DNA of 64,000 nucleotides from Pedobacter caeni (GCF_900129215.1 NZ_FQUQ01000009.1:107487-171486); one strand, 5' to 3'. Positions 34,801 through 43,267 are shown, counted from the first letter of the stretch. The notes: generated by a model not told the origin, from the sequence alone. Translations and numbers: made by a program.

Positions 34801-35357
34801 CAAAAAATTATAAGGAATTTACAGGAGTAAACAGCAAGATCTCTGATATGGTATTTTCGGGTTCTGCAGTACCTACAGTTTTCGGTAATTTCATGAATAC
34901 CCTAAGCTGGAAAGAACTGTCAGTAACGGTAAACATCACCTATAAAATGGGTCATTATTTTAGAAGAGGATCAGTAGACTATAATAGATTGGTTGCCTTT
35001 GAGGCTAAAGGGGGGCATTCAGATTATGCCAATCGCTGGCAACAGCCGGGTGATGAAAAACATACTGATGTTCCCTCATTTGTGTATCCAAATAATATCG
35101 ATAGAAATAGATTTTACAATAGCTCGGAAGTGCTGATCAGCAAAGCGGATCACATCCGCCTGCAGTTTGTGAATCTTGCTTATAATTTGAAAAAGAGCGA
35201 ATGGTCAAAATTACCTGTTCAGCAGGTTCAGTTTTTTGCCAATGCAAATAACCTTGGGATTTTATGGAGAGCAAACAAGTTCGGTATTGATCCTGAGTAT
35301 AACAATGAGTTCAACCCGAAGGCGAGTTTCTCCTTTGGACTAAAAGCAGATTTCTAA
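31824..35357 (+). CDS. SusC/RagA-family TonB-dependent outer-membrane receptor
   Basis: A 1177-residue outer-membrane protein. It has a long signal region (about 1-45), an STN secretin/TonB N-terminal domain (LEQIFREISKQTGYQVFYAD, about 55-115), a CarboxypepD_reg beta-sandwich (GRVLDETGQGLPKATVRIKG, about 136-205), a TonB plug with SVLKDAAASSIWGARAANGVI (about 312-332 in part), and a beta-barrel to the end. The STN domain is what signals to FecR/ECF factors, so it fits the upstream regulators. It takes up an oligosaccharide or similar ligand bound by SusD. It is 16 nt before susD. Confidence 0.95.
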   Translation: MKLKAFNLGMLCSWLPPKFLLIVKLIVIIMTFSLLQVSAAGFAQKLTLSKKQISLEQIFREISKQTGYQVFYADKGMDAAKRIDVNFKNSTLAEVMELCLQKQNLSYAIEDKSIVIRIKEKSIVDKVLAYINAVDVKGRVLDETGQGLPKATVRIKGSEHMVLTNEKGAFQLSNIAENAILQVFYIGYQTREISVAELKSNPSIQLQVRAGELEEVSVMVNTGYQQIPKERATGSFTLVDNAMLNKQVGGNILNRLDGVTNSVSFDKKENRAKLTVRGLSTINGLMAPLIVMDNFPFEGDIDNINPNDIESVSVLKDAAASSIWGARAANGVIVIVTKKGRFNQPLKIQFNSNVTITGKPNLFDLKQMSTSDFIDVEQKLFAAGAYKVREGDKRKPELSEVLELLIAARDKKISNAEAKAGIDALRGIDVRNEISKYLYNTEVNQQYALNFQGGAEKMTYMISGGYDRNLSVRSEKYNRINLRAVNTFRPIDKLQISTSLYYTNSQTTSGRPGYNMNSLDGRKIYPYTRLADDQGNAVPFNVYRKTYTDTAGMGKLLDWKYYPLDNDQHKVTKVNLQSIMANVGLNYEVTKDLNVDLKYQYENQQRKTNLLQALNSFETRDLINSYSKLNRKTGTLSYNIPYGAVRNNEVNSMISQNGRLQLNYNKTIGDHQIAALAGTEVRQISTTLDGRLTYGYDEETLRAGKVDYVSPFPNFISGDADFIKEGLRADGLLNNYVSLFGNASYTYKNKYTLSGSLRKDMSNLFGVKINEKGVPLWSAGASWNISEESFYNLEFLPYLKLRTTYGASGNLDSRRTAVLTLQSAGAAFYTGYPQSVISQLPNQELRWERVKMFNIGADFGLINNVLSGSIEYYHKKGLDLFGLDDMDYTTTGVPRILRNVANMEGNGVDLDLNAKLIDRKFKWSQHLNFSYNTSKVTKYLLRSTSGTDYISDGLQLAPLPLVGQPVFALVSYKWAGLDPLTGDPQGYLNGQPSKNYKEFTGVNSKISDMVFSGSAVPTVFGNFMNTLSWKELSVTVNITYKMGHYFRRGSVDYNRLVAFEAKGGHSDYANRWQQPGDEKHTDVPSFVYPNNIDRNRFYNSSEVLISKADHIRLQFVNLAYNLKKSEWSKLPVQQVQFFANANNLGILWRANKFGIDPEYNNEFNPKASFSFGLKADF

Positions 35358-35372
35358 TTCTTAATAAAGAAC

Positions 35373-36719
35373 ATGATGAAAAAAAATATTAATTTATATA
35401 TCCTCTTACTGTTTGCCTTTAGTACTCTTGCTTCCTGTAAGAAATTTCTGGATGAGAAGCCGGATCAAAAACTAATGGTGCCAAAAACACTGGAAGATTT
35501 TCAAAGCCTTTTGGACGGTAATTTTGAAATGAACCTCGCCTCAACTTCTGCCGGATTGATCAGCTCGGATGATTATTCACTTGGTAATGATGCTTACAAC
35601 AAACTTGATGTTGATCAGCGTAATATGTATACCTGGCAAGATAAGAGCTTCTCAGAAGTGAGGGTTAACGACTGGGGTTCTGTTTATACCCAAGTTTATA
35701 ATGCCAACGTTGCTCTGGAGGGAGTAGAGAAAATCACTAAGGCCTCCTTTAATGAATCAAAATGGAATAATGTTAAAGGTTCAGCGCTGTTGTTCCGTGG
35801 AAGGGCCTTTTTCGAGGCTGCTTTAATCTGGGCTAAGGCCTATGATGCGGCTTCTGCAAATACTGATCCCGGTATCCCGTTAAGGATGACTTCGGATTTT
35901 AATGCGAAAACAACAAGACCGAATGTTCAGGAAACCTATGCACAGGTTCTGAATGATCTGAAACAGGCCGCAGATTTATTACCAGCGCATCCGGATCACC
36001 CGATCCGCCCTTCAAAAGGAGCAGCTTATGCCTATTTATCCAGGGTGTATCTGGCCATGCGGGATTACCCGAATGCAGGCAAATATGCCGATGCTGCGCT
36101 GCAGCTGAATGATAAACTGATTGATTATGCAGCCCTGGACGATACTGATTTTTATCCTTTGCCTGGAATCACGAATCCGGAACTCATCATGTTCTTTACC
36201 ATGGAGACTTCTTTTACTCCTGTGATTGATCAGTCTCTATACGATCTGTATGCTGATAATGATTACAGAAAGACCGTTTTCTTTGAAGAAAACAGAGATG
36301 GATCAATGGGTTTTAAAGGAAGCTATGATGGGAGCTATGCCTACTTCACGGGAGTGGCGACTGACGAAATGTACCTGAATCGGGCAGAATGTGCTGCAAG
36401 AGGAAACAAGGTAAGCGATGCAATGAAGGACCTGAATACACTGCTGGGAAAACGAATCAATGGTTTTGTTCCGCTAACAGCTACTGATCCGGCTGATGCG
36501 CTGCGGTTAATCCTTCAGGAAAGAAGAAAAGAACTGGTATTGAGAGGAACGCGTTGGATGGATTTAAAACGACTGAATAAAGAATCTGAATTTCAGGTCA
36601 CCTTAAAACGGACTGCAGGAGGTAAGGAATATGTTTTACTACCAAATGATCCGAAATATGCATTGCCTATTCCTGATCAGATCATTATGAAATCGGGAAT
36701 CCCACAAAATATAAGATAA
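35373..36719 (+). CDS. SusD/RagB-family surface lipoprotein
   Basis: A 448-residue lipoprotein: signal peptide with lipobox TLASC, then CKKFLDEKPDQKL, the usual SusD N-terminus. TPR-like helices (AYAYLSRVYLAMRDYPNAGKYAD, split between two segments) and C-terminal RRKELVLRGTRWMDLKRLN are family blocks. It is on the short side (typical 480-600). It binds the glycan for SusC. No glycoside hydrolase, protease or polysaccharide lyase gene follows; the next gene is uvrB, so the ligand cannot be told from context. Confidence 0.93.
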   Translation: MMKKNINLYILLLFAFSTLASCKKFLDEKPDQKLMVPKTLEDFQSLLDGNFEMNLASTSAGLISSDDYSLGNDAYNKLDVDQRNMYTWQDKSFSEVRVNDWGSVYTQVYNANVALEGVEKITKASFNESKWNNVKGSALLFRGRAFFEAALIWAKAYDAASANTDPGIPLRMTSDFNAKTTRPNVQETYAQVLNDLKQAADLLPAHPDHPIRPSKGAAYAYLSRVYLAMRDYPNAGKYADAALQLNDKLIDYAALDDTDFYPLPGITNPELIMFFTMETSFTPVIDQSLYDLYADNDYRKTVFFEENRDGSMGFKGSYDGSYAYFTGVATDEMYLNRAECAARGNKVSDAMKDLNTLLGKRINGFVPLTATDPADALRLILQERRKELVLRGTRWMDLKRLNKESEFQVTLKRTAGGKEYVLLPNDPKYALPIPDQIIMKSGIPQNIR

Positions 36720-36725
36720 TGATCT

Positions 36726-36748
36726 TTCTGTCCCGATTGGGGACAGAA
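36726..36748 (+). terminator. First hairpin after susD
   Basis: TTCTGTCCC (36726-36734) pairs with GGGACAGAA (36740-36748), loop GATTG. It starts 7 nt after the susD stop. No T run follows, so it may act as an mRNA 3' stabiliser rather than a terminator. Confidence 0.5.
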
Positions 36749-36822
36749 GACATAAAAAAGAGTTTTCAGCAGAAATTGCTGCAAAAAGATCATAATACCC
36801 CCCCTAATGCCCTCCTCTGGAC

Positions 36823-36846
36823 ACTCCCCGTTCAGGGGAGTTTTTT
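36823..36846 (+). terminator. Rho-independent terminator of the sigma/fecR/susCD region
   Basis: ACTCCCC (36823-36829) pairs with GGGGAGT (36835-36841), loop GTTCA, followed by a T run to 36846. It terminates the susCD transcript before uvrB. Confidence 0.85.
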
Positions 36847-36901
36847 ATTGTGGAGAAAGACAAGCTATACATTGAAAGAATAATCCGCATAAATAATTGC
36901 T

Positions 36902-36909
36902 TATCTTTG
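36902..36909 (+). promoter_or_regulatory. -7 box (TATCTTTG) before uvrB
   Basis: TATCTTTG lies 43 nt before the uvrB ATG and 55 nt after the susCD terminator. A TTG at 36872-36874 is 27 nt away, too far for a standard -33 element. Confidence 0.5.
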
Positions 36910-36952
36910 ATCTTTACGAACCGAGCGTGAGCGATAAATAGAAAATCTACAG

Positions 36953-38989
36953 ATGAAATTTCAACTTGTATCAGACTATAAGCCAACAGGAGACCAGCCC
37001 AGTGCCATCAAGCAACTGGTAGATGGGGTAAACAACGAAGAGAATTATCAGACATTGCTCGGGGTAACCGGTTCCGGTAAAACTTTTACCATAGCCAATG
37101 TGATTCAGCAAACTCAGAAGCCTACGTTAATTCTGAGTCATAATAAAACACTAGCTGCGCAGCTTTACGGAGAGTTTAAACAGTTTTTTCCTGAAAATGC
37201 GATCAATTATTTCGTTTCCTATTATGATTATTATCAGCCTGAGGCATTTATGCCCAGCACCAATACCTATATAGAAAAAGACCTGAGCATCAACGAGGAA
37301 ATCGAGAAGCTGAGGCTGCGGACTACTTCTGCTTTGATGTCCGGACGCAGGGATGTGATCGTCGTTTCTTCTATTTCCTGTATCTATGGTATGGGAAACC
37401 CGGAGGATTTTTCCAGATCAGTTTTCCGTTTTGCAGTAGGAACGAGAATTTCAAGAAATAGCTTTTTACATAGCCTGGTAGAGATTTTATATGCCCGGAC
37501 TACGAATGAATTTAAGCGTGGAACATTCCGCGTAAAAGGAGATACTGTAGATATTTTTCCTGCTTACCTGGACAATGCCTACCGCATTTCCTTCTTTGGC
37601 GATGACATCGAAGAATTGAGTGTAATTGATCCTGTTACAGGGAAAACACTGGAAAAACTGGAAGATATGGCCATTTATCCGGCCAACCTGTTTGTGACGC
37701 CAAAAGACCGTTTTACCTCTTCCATCTGGGGAATTCAGGAAGAGCTGGAGATCCGCAAAAATCAATTGATTGGTGATCGCCATGTATTGGAGGCCAAAAG
37801 ACTGGAAGAAAGGGTCAACTTTGATATCGAAATGATGAAAGAGCTAGGCTATTGCTCAGGAATTGAGAATTATTCCCGCTTCTTTGATGGCCGTTCACCA
37901 GGAATGCGTCCTTTCTGTTTGCTGGATTATTTCCCGGATGATTACCTGATGGTGATTGATGAGAGCCACGTAACTGTACCTCAGATCCGTGCGATGTATG
38001 GAGGAGACAGGTCCCGTAAAATGTCATTGGTAGAATATGGTTTCCGATTGCCTTCGGCATTGGACAACCGCCCTTTAAACTTCGACGAATTTGAAAGCCT
38101 TGCTCCACAAACGATTTATGTAAGTGCGACTCCGGCGGATTACGAATTGCAGAAAACCGAAGGTGTGGTGATTGAACAGGTGATCCGTCCGACAGGGCTA
38201 CTTGATCCGCTGATTGAAATCAGACCCGCAGTTAATCAGGTGGATGATTTGCTGGAGCAGATCGATAAAACCATTAAAATGGGCGACCGCGTCCTGGTCA
38301 CTACCCTGACCAAAAGAATGGCGGAGGAACTGGCCAAGTACATGGACCGCCTAAATATAAAATGTCGTTACATTCACTCAGAGGTGAAGACCCTGGAGCG
38401 GGTAGAAATCTTACGCGGACTCCGTCTGGGAGAATTTGATGTGCTGATCGGGATCAACTTGTTAAGAGAAGGACTGGATTTACCGGAAGTTTCACTTGTG
38501 GCAATCCTGGATGCAGATAAAGAAGGTTTCCTTCGTTCAGACCGTGCCCTGATCCAGACCATCGGAAGGGCAGCGCGTAACGACAGGGGAAGAGTGATCA
38601 TGTATGCAGACAACATTACGGATTCTATGGCCCGGACCATTTCCGAAACGAACAGGCGCAGGGAGAAACAGATCGAATATAACCTGGAACATGGCATTAC
38701 GCCTAAAACCGTGGGTAAAAGCAGAGAGGCGATATTGGAGCAAACCTCCGTATTGGATTTCTCAGGAAACGCTGCAAGGGCTAAGGCTTATGTTGAGGTA
38801 GATGAAATCAGTATGGCTGCTGATCCGATCGTTCAGTTTATGACCAAACCGGAAATGCAGAAATCAATTGACAAAACCCGCAAAGACATGGCAAAAGCGG
38901 CAAAAGAAATGGATTTCCTCATGGCCGCCAGGTTGCGTGATGAGATGTTTGCCATGGAAAAAGTATTTGAAGAAAGATTTAGTAAATAA
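36953..38989 (+). CDS. uvrB: Excinuclease ABC subunit B
   Basis: A 678-residue UvrB of full length. Walker A GVTGSGKT at 38-44 region, the beta-hairpin YDYYQPEAF, DEADH-type box MVIDESHV, helicase motifs (TIYVSATPADYEL; LLREGLDLPEVSLVAILDADKEGF split by motif) and the C-terminal UVR motif with KDMAKAAKEMDFLMAARLRDEM. It verifies DNA damage handed over by UvrA and recruits UvrC in nucleotide-excision repair. Nothing is missing. It is followed by the small YwbE gene after 1 nt. Confidence 0.98.
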   Translation: MKFQLVSDYKPTGDQPSAIKQLVDGVNNEENYQTLLGVTGSGKTFTIANVIQQTQKPTLILSHNKTLAAQLYGEFKQFFPENAINYFVSYYDYYQPEAFMPSTNTYIEKDLSINEEIEKLRLRTTSALMSGRRDVIVVSSISCIYGMGNPEDFSRSVFRFAVGTRISRNSFLHSLVEILYARTTNEFKRGTFRVKGDTVDIFPAYLDNAYRISFFGDDIEELSVIDPVTGKTLEKLEDMAIYPANLFVTPKDRFTSSIWGIQEELEIRKNQLIGDRHVLEAKRLEERVNFDIEMMKELGYCSGIENYSRFFDGRSPGMRPFCLLDYFPDDYLMVIDESHVTVPQIRAMYGGDRSRKMSLVEYGFRLPSALDNRPLNFDEFESLAPQTIYVSATPADYELQKTEGVVIEQVIRPTGLLDPLIEIRPAVNQVDDLLEQIDKTIKMGDRVLVTTLTKRMAEELAKYMDRLNIKCRYIHSEVKTLERVEILRGLRLGEFDVLIGINLLREGLDLPEVSLVAILDADKEGFLRSDRALIQTIGRAARNDRGRVIMYADNITDSMARTISETNRRREKQIEYNLEHGITPKTVGKSREAILEQTSVLDFSGNAARAKAYVEVDEISMAADPIVQFMTKPEMQKSIDKTRKDMAKAAKEMDFLMAARLRDEMFAMEKVFEERFSK

Positions 38990-38990
38990 G

Positions 38991-39188
38991 ATGGACGGAA
39001 AGAATAGAAAAGACATTTACCCGGGATTGGAAGTAGACATCATCCTGAAAAAAGACCAGAGAAGTGGTCAGCTAACACGAGGCATTGTAGCCAATTTGCT
39101 CACTTCTTCTGCATACCATTCCAGAGGAATTAAAGTGCGTCTGGAAGATGGACAGGTAGGTCGTGTGGCCGAAATTGTAGAAGATTAA
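38991..39188 (+). CDS. YwbE-family small protein
   Basis: A 65-residue protein starting MDGKNRKDIYPGLEVD. It matches the YwbE/DUF2196 family (VDIILKKDQRSGQLTRGIVA; IKVRLEDGQVGRVAEI), of usual length about 65 and a predicted small beta-barrel. The ATG is at 38991, one nucleotide after the uvrB stop at 38989; longer upstream reading in this frame only overlaps uvrB. Function unknown; the tight coupling to uvrB is the main clue. Confidence 0.88.
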   Translation: MDGKNRKDIYPGLEVDIILKKDQRSGQLTRGIVANLLTSSAYHSRGIKVRLEDGQVGRVAEIVED

Positions 39189-39227
39189 TACGAGGTATGT
39201 AATCAAAATGCAATAATCAGAAGGGGT

Positions 39228-39262
39228 TTGTAATAATGAAAATCTAATTCCGTCTATATTTG
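39228..39262 (+). promoter_or_regulatory. Candidate promoter of the DUF4834 gene
   Basis: TTG at 39228-39230 and TATATTTG at 39255-39262; spacing 24 nt is a little long, the -7 box is good. The ATG follows at 39283. Confidence 0.5.
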
Positions 39263-39282
39263 TAAACATTAAATTAACAAAA

Positions 39283-39531
39283 ATGGGATTTTTAAAATTT
39301 CTTTTTATCGCTTTTTTAGTACTCTATATCATCCGGATTATTTTCCGTCTGGTATTTCCGATGGTACTGAAAAACATGTTTAGCAAGGTTCAGCAACAGG
39401 CTGAAAACCAGGCGAGACAACGCAATAGCAGACCGGAAGGTGCTATTTCTATCGATTATATGCCTCCACAACCTAAGGGTGGGAGAACGGATAAACTGGG
39501 TGATTTCGTAGACTATGAGGAGGTAAAATAA
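39283..39531 (+). CDS. DUF4834-family small membrane protein
   Basis: An 82-residue protein: a hydrophobic N-terminal helix (FLKFLFIAFLVLYIIRIIFRLVF, split), then a charged, partly disordered tail with SIDYMPPQPKGGRTDKLGDF. This arrangement matches DUF4834 proteins of Bacteroidota. It has its own promoter-like element and is followed by the YfhO-like gene after 87 nt. Function unknown. Confidence 0.82.
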   Translation: MGFLKFLFIAFLVLYIIRIIFRLVFPMVLKNMFSKVQQQAENQARQRNSRPEGAISIDYMPPQPKGGRTDKLGDFVDYEEVK

Positions 39532-39582
39532 AGGTATTTTATTCTTATCGATAAATTTACTTCCTAATCTGTATCAATTTTA

Positions 39583-39590
39583 TATTTTTG
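39583..39590 (+). promoter_or_regulatory. -7 box (TATTTTTG) before the YfhO-like gene
   Basis: TATTTTTG matches TAnnTTTG and sits 28 nt before the ATG at 39619. The matching -33 TTG is absent. Confidence 0.4.
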
Positions 39591-39618
39591 GGGTTAGTTT
39601 AATCTTAAACAAACCTTA

Positions 39619-42102
39619 ATGAATAATTGGTTAAAAGCGAATGGCATACACCTGGCCATCATTGGATTTTTTGTTATCATCTGTTTTGTCTATTTCAGTC
39701 CCGTATTGCAAGGAAAAGCACCTTCGCAAAGTGACGTTATCCAGGCAAAGGCCACAGCCAAAGAAATTATGGATTACAAGGCTAAAGATGGCAAAGGGCC
39801 TCTTTGGACTAACCAGATGTTTGGAGGTATGCCCGCTTATCAGATTTGGGTTCAACACCCGCTTAATGGAGCAACGTATGTCATCTCTTTCGTAAAAGCG
39901 ATCTTTCCGGATCCTGTAGATGCAGTTCTTTTGTACCTTGTTGGAGCTTACCTGCTCTTTTGTGTACTCCGGGTTAATCCCTGGCTGGCAGCGGCAGGAG
40001 CAATAGCTTTCGCTTTTACTTCCTATAACTTTATCATCATTGCCGCAGGGCATAGCAATAAGGCGCTGGCCATTGCTTTCTGTGCGCCGATCATTGCAGG
40101 GGTAATCCTCACCCTCAGGGGTAAATACTGGTTGGGAGGAAGTTTAACGGCTTTATTCCTGGCTTTAGAGATCAGGGCGAACCACATTCAGATGACCTAT
40201 TATCTGATGATTGCCCTCCTGATTTTTATCGGGATCGAAGTATATCATGCAGTAAAAGAAAAGAAAACAGCCTCATTTGGGAAAGCAATCAGCTTCCTGG
40301 CAGTCGCTTTGGTCCTGGCTTTTATGGTGAACGCCGGAAAACTATGGACAACTTACGAATATGGTAAGGAGTCTAACCGCGGTAAATCAAACTTAACAAC
40401 AGATAAAGCCGAAGAGAAAAACGGTTTGTCAAAAGAATATGCTTATGGCTGGAGCCAGGGGGTAGGCGAAAGTTTCACTTTCCTTATTCCAAACCTTTAT
40501 GGAGGCCCTACAAGCATTGACGAAATGGTGAAACCAGAAAGTCATACTTTTAAAGCATTACAGAGTGTAACAGGTGGTGATCCAACTCAGGCCATTCAAC
40601 AGTTGGCTGGTCAGATTGGTTTCCAACAGTACTGGGGCGAGAAACCGGGTACCTCAGGACCATACTACTTCGGAGCGATTATCTGCTTCCTTTTCGTATT
40701 TGGTCTCTTAATCGTAAGAAGCAGGTTCAAATGGTGGATCTTAAGTACAACCATTTTGTTTATGCTGCTGTCTTTCGGTAGAAACTTCCCTTTGATTTCG
40801 GATCTTTTCTTCGAATACTTCCCAATGTACAATAAGTTCAGGGCGGTAGAATCGATCCTTGCCTTAGTTGGACTGATGGTTCCGGTTCTTGCGATCCTTG
40901 CCATTAAAGAAGCTCAGGAAGGAACTTATGATCAAAAGACGCTAGTTAAAAAATTAACAATCGCGGGTGGAATTACCGGTGGTTTCTGTTTATTGGTAGC
41001 CATCATGCCTACCTTATTCTTTAGCTTCAGGGCTGAAAATCACCCTCAAATGCTTCAGGCCTTGACTCAGATGTTGCAAAACAACGCCGGAGTGGCACAG
41101 AACATCATCAATGGATTGATTGAAGACCGTGTAAGCATTGCCCGTGCAGATGCGTTGCGCTCTTTATTGTTCGTTGCAATTGGTTATGGCCTGGTTTGGG
41201 CTTTCTTAACTAAAAAATTAAACGTTCAGACTGCAGTAATTCTGCTTGGACTTGCGGTTATGGTTGATATGTGGCAGGTAGATCGCCGTTATCTAAACAA
41301 CAGCAATTTTGCCAGCAAAAGTGATCTGAAAAACCATTTCCAGCCACGTGATGTGGATACCTTTATCCTTGCTGATAAAGACCCTGATTTCAGAGTGCTG
41401 GATTTAAGTATCTCTACTTTCCAGGATGCGAGCGCTTCTCAGTTCCATAAAACAGTAGGTGGTTACCATGCTGCTAAGTTGAAACGTTATCAGGAACTGA
41501 TCGATAACCAATTCTCGAAAAGCATCAATCAGGATGTATTGGATATGTTGAATACCAAATACCTGATCACACAGGATCCGCAAAATGGTTCTTATAAAAT
41601 GCAGCGTAACCAAACTGCAGCAGGACATGCATGGATCGTTCAGAATGTACAATTCGCAAAAGATGCGGATGAGGAAATGAAAGCGATCAGCAGTTTTGAT
41701 CCTAAAAAAGAAGCAATCGTAGACATCCGCTATAAATCTTTAATTGATACCAAACGCGTAGGTGCAGATCCATCAGCAACGATTAAACTGGATAGCTATC
41801 ACCCGGATCACCTGGTGTACTCTTACAGCGCTCCAAGAGACATCATTGCGGTGTTCTCTGAGATCTATTACGACAAAGGTTGGAACATGTATGTAGATGG
41901 TGTTCAAAAACCTTATTTCAGAGCGGATTACGTATTGCGTGCAGCTCAGTTGGAAGCAGGAAACCATAAAGTAGAGTTTAAATTCGAACCGGTATCCTAC
42001 TATATGGGTGAGAAAATCTCCCTTGCAGGTTCAATCTTGTTGCTTGCAGGTTTAGGATTTGCATTTTACTCAGAAAATAAATCAAAGAAAAAAGCAGCTT
42101 AA
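39619..42102 (+). CDS. YfhO-family membrane protein (glycosyltransferase-like)
   Basis: An 827-residue membrane protein with about 11-13 hydrophobic helices and a soluble C-terminal region (about 620-790). Early segments FSPVLQGKAPSQSDVIQAK and FGGMPAYQIW are family signatures of YfhO proteins, which resemble GT-C glycosyltransferases. Known YfhO members act in lipoteichoic acid glycosylation in Firmicutes; in Bacteroidota the substrate is unknown. It ends with a strong terminator. The C-terminal part contains VFSEIYYDKGWNMYVDG, which is common in the family. Confidence 0.88.
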   Translation: MNNWLKANGIHLAIIGFFVIICFVYFSPVLQGKAPSQSDVIQAKATAKEIMDYKAKDGKGPLWTNQMFGGMPAYQIWVQHPLNGATYVISFVKAIFPDPVDAVLLYLVGAYLLFCVLRVNPWLAAAGAIAFAFTSYNFIIIAAGHSNKALAIAFCAPIIAGVILTLRGKYWLGGSLTALFLALEIRANHIQMTYYLMIALLIFIGIEVYHAVKEKKTASFGKAISFLAVALVLAFMVNAGKLWTTYEYGKESNRGKSNLTTDKAEEKNGLSKEYAYGWSQGVGESFTFLIPNLYGGPTSIDEMVKPESHTFKALQSVTGGDPTQAIQQLAGQIGFQQYWGEKPGTSGPYYFGAIICFLFVFGLLIVRSRFKWWILSTTILFMLLSFGRNFPLISDLFFEYFPMYNKFRAVESILALVGLMVPVLAILAIKEAQEGTYDQKTLVKKLTIAGGITGGFCLLVAIMPTLFFSFRAENHPQMLQALTQMLQNNAGVAQNIINGLIEDRVSIARADALRSLLFVAIGYGLVWAFLTKKLNVQTAVILLGLAVMVDMWQVDRRYLNNSNFASKSDLKNHFQPRDVDTFILADKDPDFRVLDLSISTFQDASASQFHKTVGGYHAAKLKRYQELIDNQFSKSINQDVLDMLNTKYLITQDPQNGSYKMQRNQTAAGHAWIVQNVQFAKDADEEMKAISSFDPKKEAIVDIRYKSLIDTKRVGADPSATIKLDSYHPDHLVYSYSAPRDIIAVFSEIYYDKGWNMYVDGVQKPYFRADYVLRAAQLEAGNHKVEFKFEPVSYYMGEKISLAGSILLLAGLGFAFYSENKSKKKAA

Positions 42103-42124
42103 GCTTGTTCTTTTAAATTCTAAG

Positions 42125-42155
42125 GCCCGATACTGCGAAGTGTCGGGCTTTTTTT
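42125..42155 (+). terminator. Rho-independent terminator of the YfhO-like gene
   Basis: GCCCGATACT (42125-42134) pairs with AGTGTCGGGC (42139-42148) around a GCGA tetraloop (GNRA type), with one G-T wobble, then T7 at 42149-42155. Confidence 0.92.
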
Positions 42156-42196
42156 ATTTTCAAAATAACTACCTTACCACATCTAATCACAAAAAA

Positions 42197-42397
42197 ATGG
42201 ATCTTCTGTTTGTAATCCCTATTCTTATCTCGGGAGTTGTTGCCCTGCTCATTTCTTTTTTTACAAAGAAAAAGTTGGATAAATCCGGGAATAAATATGC
42301 CATATGGATCAGTATAGCTACTTTTATCGTCAGTTTCTTATCAATCCTCTTTGCGATTTTTCTTCTGATTATTTCCAATATCACTATTGAAAGATAA
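42197..42397 (+). CDS. Small membrane protein with two predicted helices
   Basis: A 66-residue protein: MDLLFVIPILISGVVALLI, a Lys-rich loop (FFTKKKLDKSGNKY) and a second hydrophobic segment (IWISIATFIVSFLSILFAIF). The ATG is at 42197 with an A run before it. Its last 57 nt overlap the 3' end of the convergent DUF2306 gene. I do not recognise the family. Could be an uncharacterised small membrane regulator. Confidence 0.6.
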   Translation: MDLLFVIPILISGVVALLISFFTKKKLDKSGNKYAIWISIATFIVSFLSILFAIFLLIISNITIER

Positions 42398-43027
42398 CCG
42401 CTTCCTGTTTCTTTTGATTAACCATTCTGCAAACAATAAGTTGGGAATAAAACCCAGCCAGGCATTGATCATATAGAGGTGCAAGAGGTCAATCTCTGCA
42501 AATCCCATCAACACCATTTTCCATACACGTAAAGTAACGGCCGAAAGGGTCAGGGCGTAGCTTCTGATCATGTATTCCCGGTGTTGCCGAATGTTTCCTT
42601 TTTTGATTTCAAGAACTGCTTTTAATGTAAACAAGAACCATAAACAATCGAGTGTGAGGAAAGCCAATTTGCCTGGAAGCAGACTGTTTGCGTAGACCGC
42701 CATAATCAAGGCAGCCGGGAAATTGATTAGTAGTATATCGTATACGTATATCTTTCCCATGATTTTGTGGATGCTTCTATACTCTTTTAGTAAGGAAGTG
42801 GAGAACTGCGTGAAGCCTGCCAGTAAGGCAAATATGATCGTGAAGACATGAATGTAAAATGCAATTTTCCAGTGTGTAATATGGATGAAATCTTGTTTAA
42901 ACTGCAGAAATCCAATATGATCATCCAATGGATAGTAACGTATAATGCCCTTCAGCATGAGAAAAGTTGCCGCAGACAATAACAAATAGATGCAGATGAT
43001 TTTGACGATATATTTGACTGTACCCAA
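42341..43027 (-). CDS. DUF2306-family membrane protein
   Basis: A 228-residue protein with about seven hydrophobic helices. The pattern WKIAFYIHVFTIIFALLAG, IHKIMGKIYVYDILL and QHREYMIRSYALTLSAVTLR fits DUF2306/cytochrome b561-like proteins, where His residues might ligate heme. The C-terminus is Lys/Asn-rich and overlaps the convergent small gene by 57 nt. Function unknown; membrane redox protein is a reasonable guess from the fold. Confidence 0.78.
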   Translation of the reverse strand: MGTVKYIVKIICIYLLLSAATFLMLKGIIRYYPLDDHIGFLQFKQDFIHITHWKIAFYIHVFTIIFALLAGFTQFSTSLLKEYRSIHKIMGKIYVYDILLINFPAALIMAVYANSLLPGKLAFLTLDCLWFLFTLKAVLEIKKGNIRQHREYMIRSYALTLSAVTLRVWKMVLMGFAEIDLLHLYMINAWLGFIPNLLFAEWLIKRNRKRLSFNSDIGNNQKKNRKED

Positions 43028-43174
43028 AGGAATTCATTTTAGATGTTGCTTAAAGGTATAAAAATTGGATATGGTAGAAGAATTCATGAGTGATAGGTAA
43101 CAGATAATATTTCCTTAACAGCCTGTTAATCCTTGAGTTGCACCTTTGCATCATAAACTTAAACTGTTATCCCT

Positions 43175-43267
43175 ATGCAGGAGTTGTTTTTACTGGTATG
43201 CTTAATTGTATTGGTTGCATTCTTTTTCAGTCCTTACGAACTGATGATGGAGGAAGATGATGTCTAA
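43175..43267 (+). CDS. 30-residue single-helix membrane micropeptide overlapping the LpxH-like gene
   Basis: An open frame of 30 codons beginning ATG CAG GAG: MQELFLLVCLIVLVAFFF, then SPYELMMEEDDV. Its hydrophobic core (residues 4-18) is long enough to cross a membrane, followed by an acidic tail. The stop at 43265-43267 overlaps the start of the LpxH-like gene (43257), so the two are translationally coupled. CACCTTTG at 43141-43148, near the -7 consensus, lies 26 nt upstream. It is below the usual size cut-off and may be missed by annotation. A role as membrane anchor or regulator of the downstream phosphatase is inferred from coupling only. Confidence 0.5.
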   Translation: MQELFLLVCLIVLVAFFFSPYELMMEEDDV

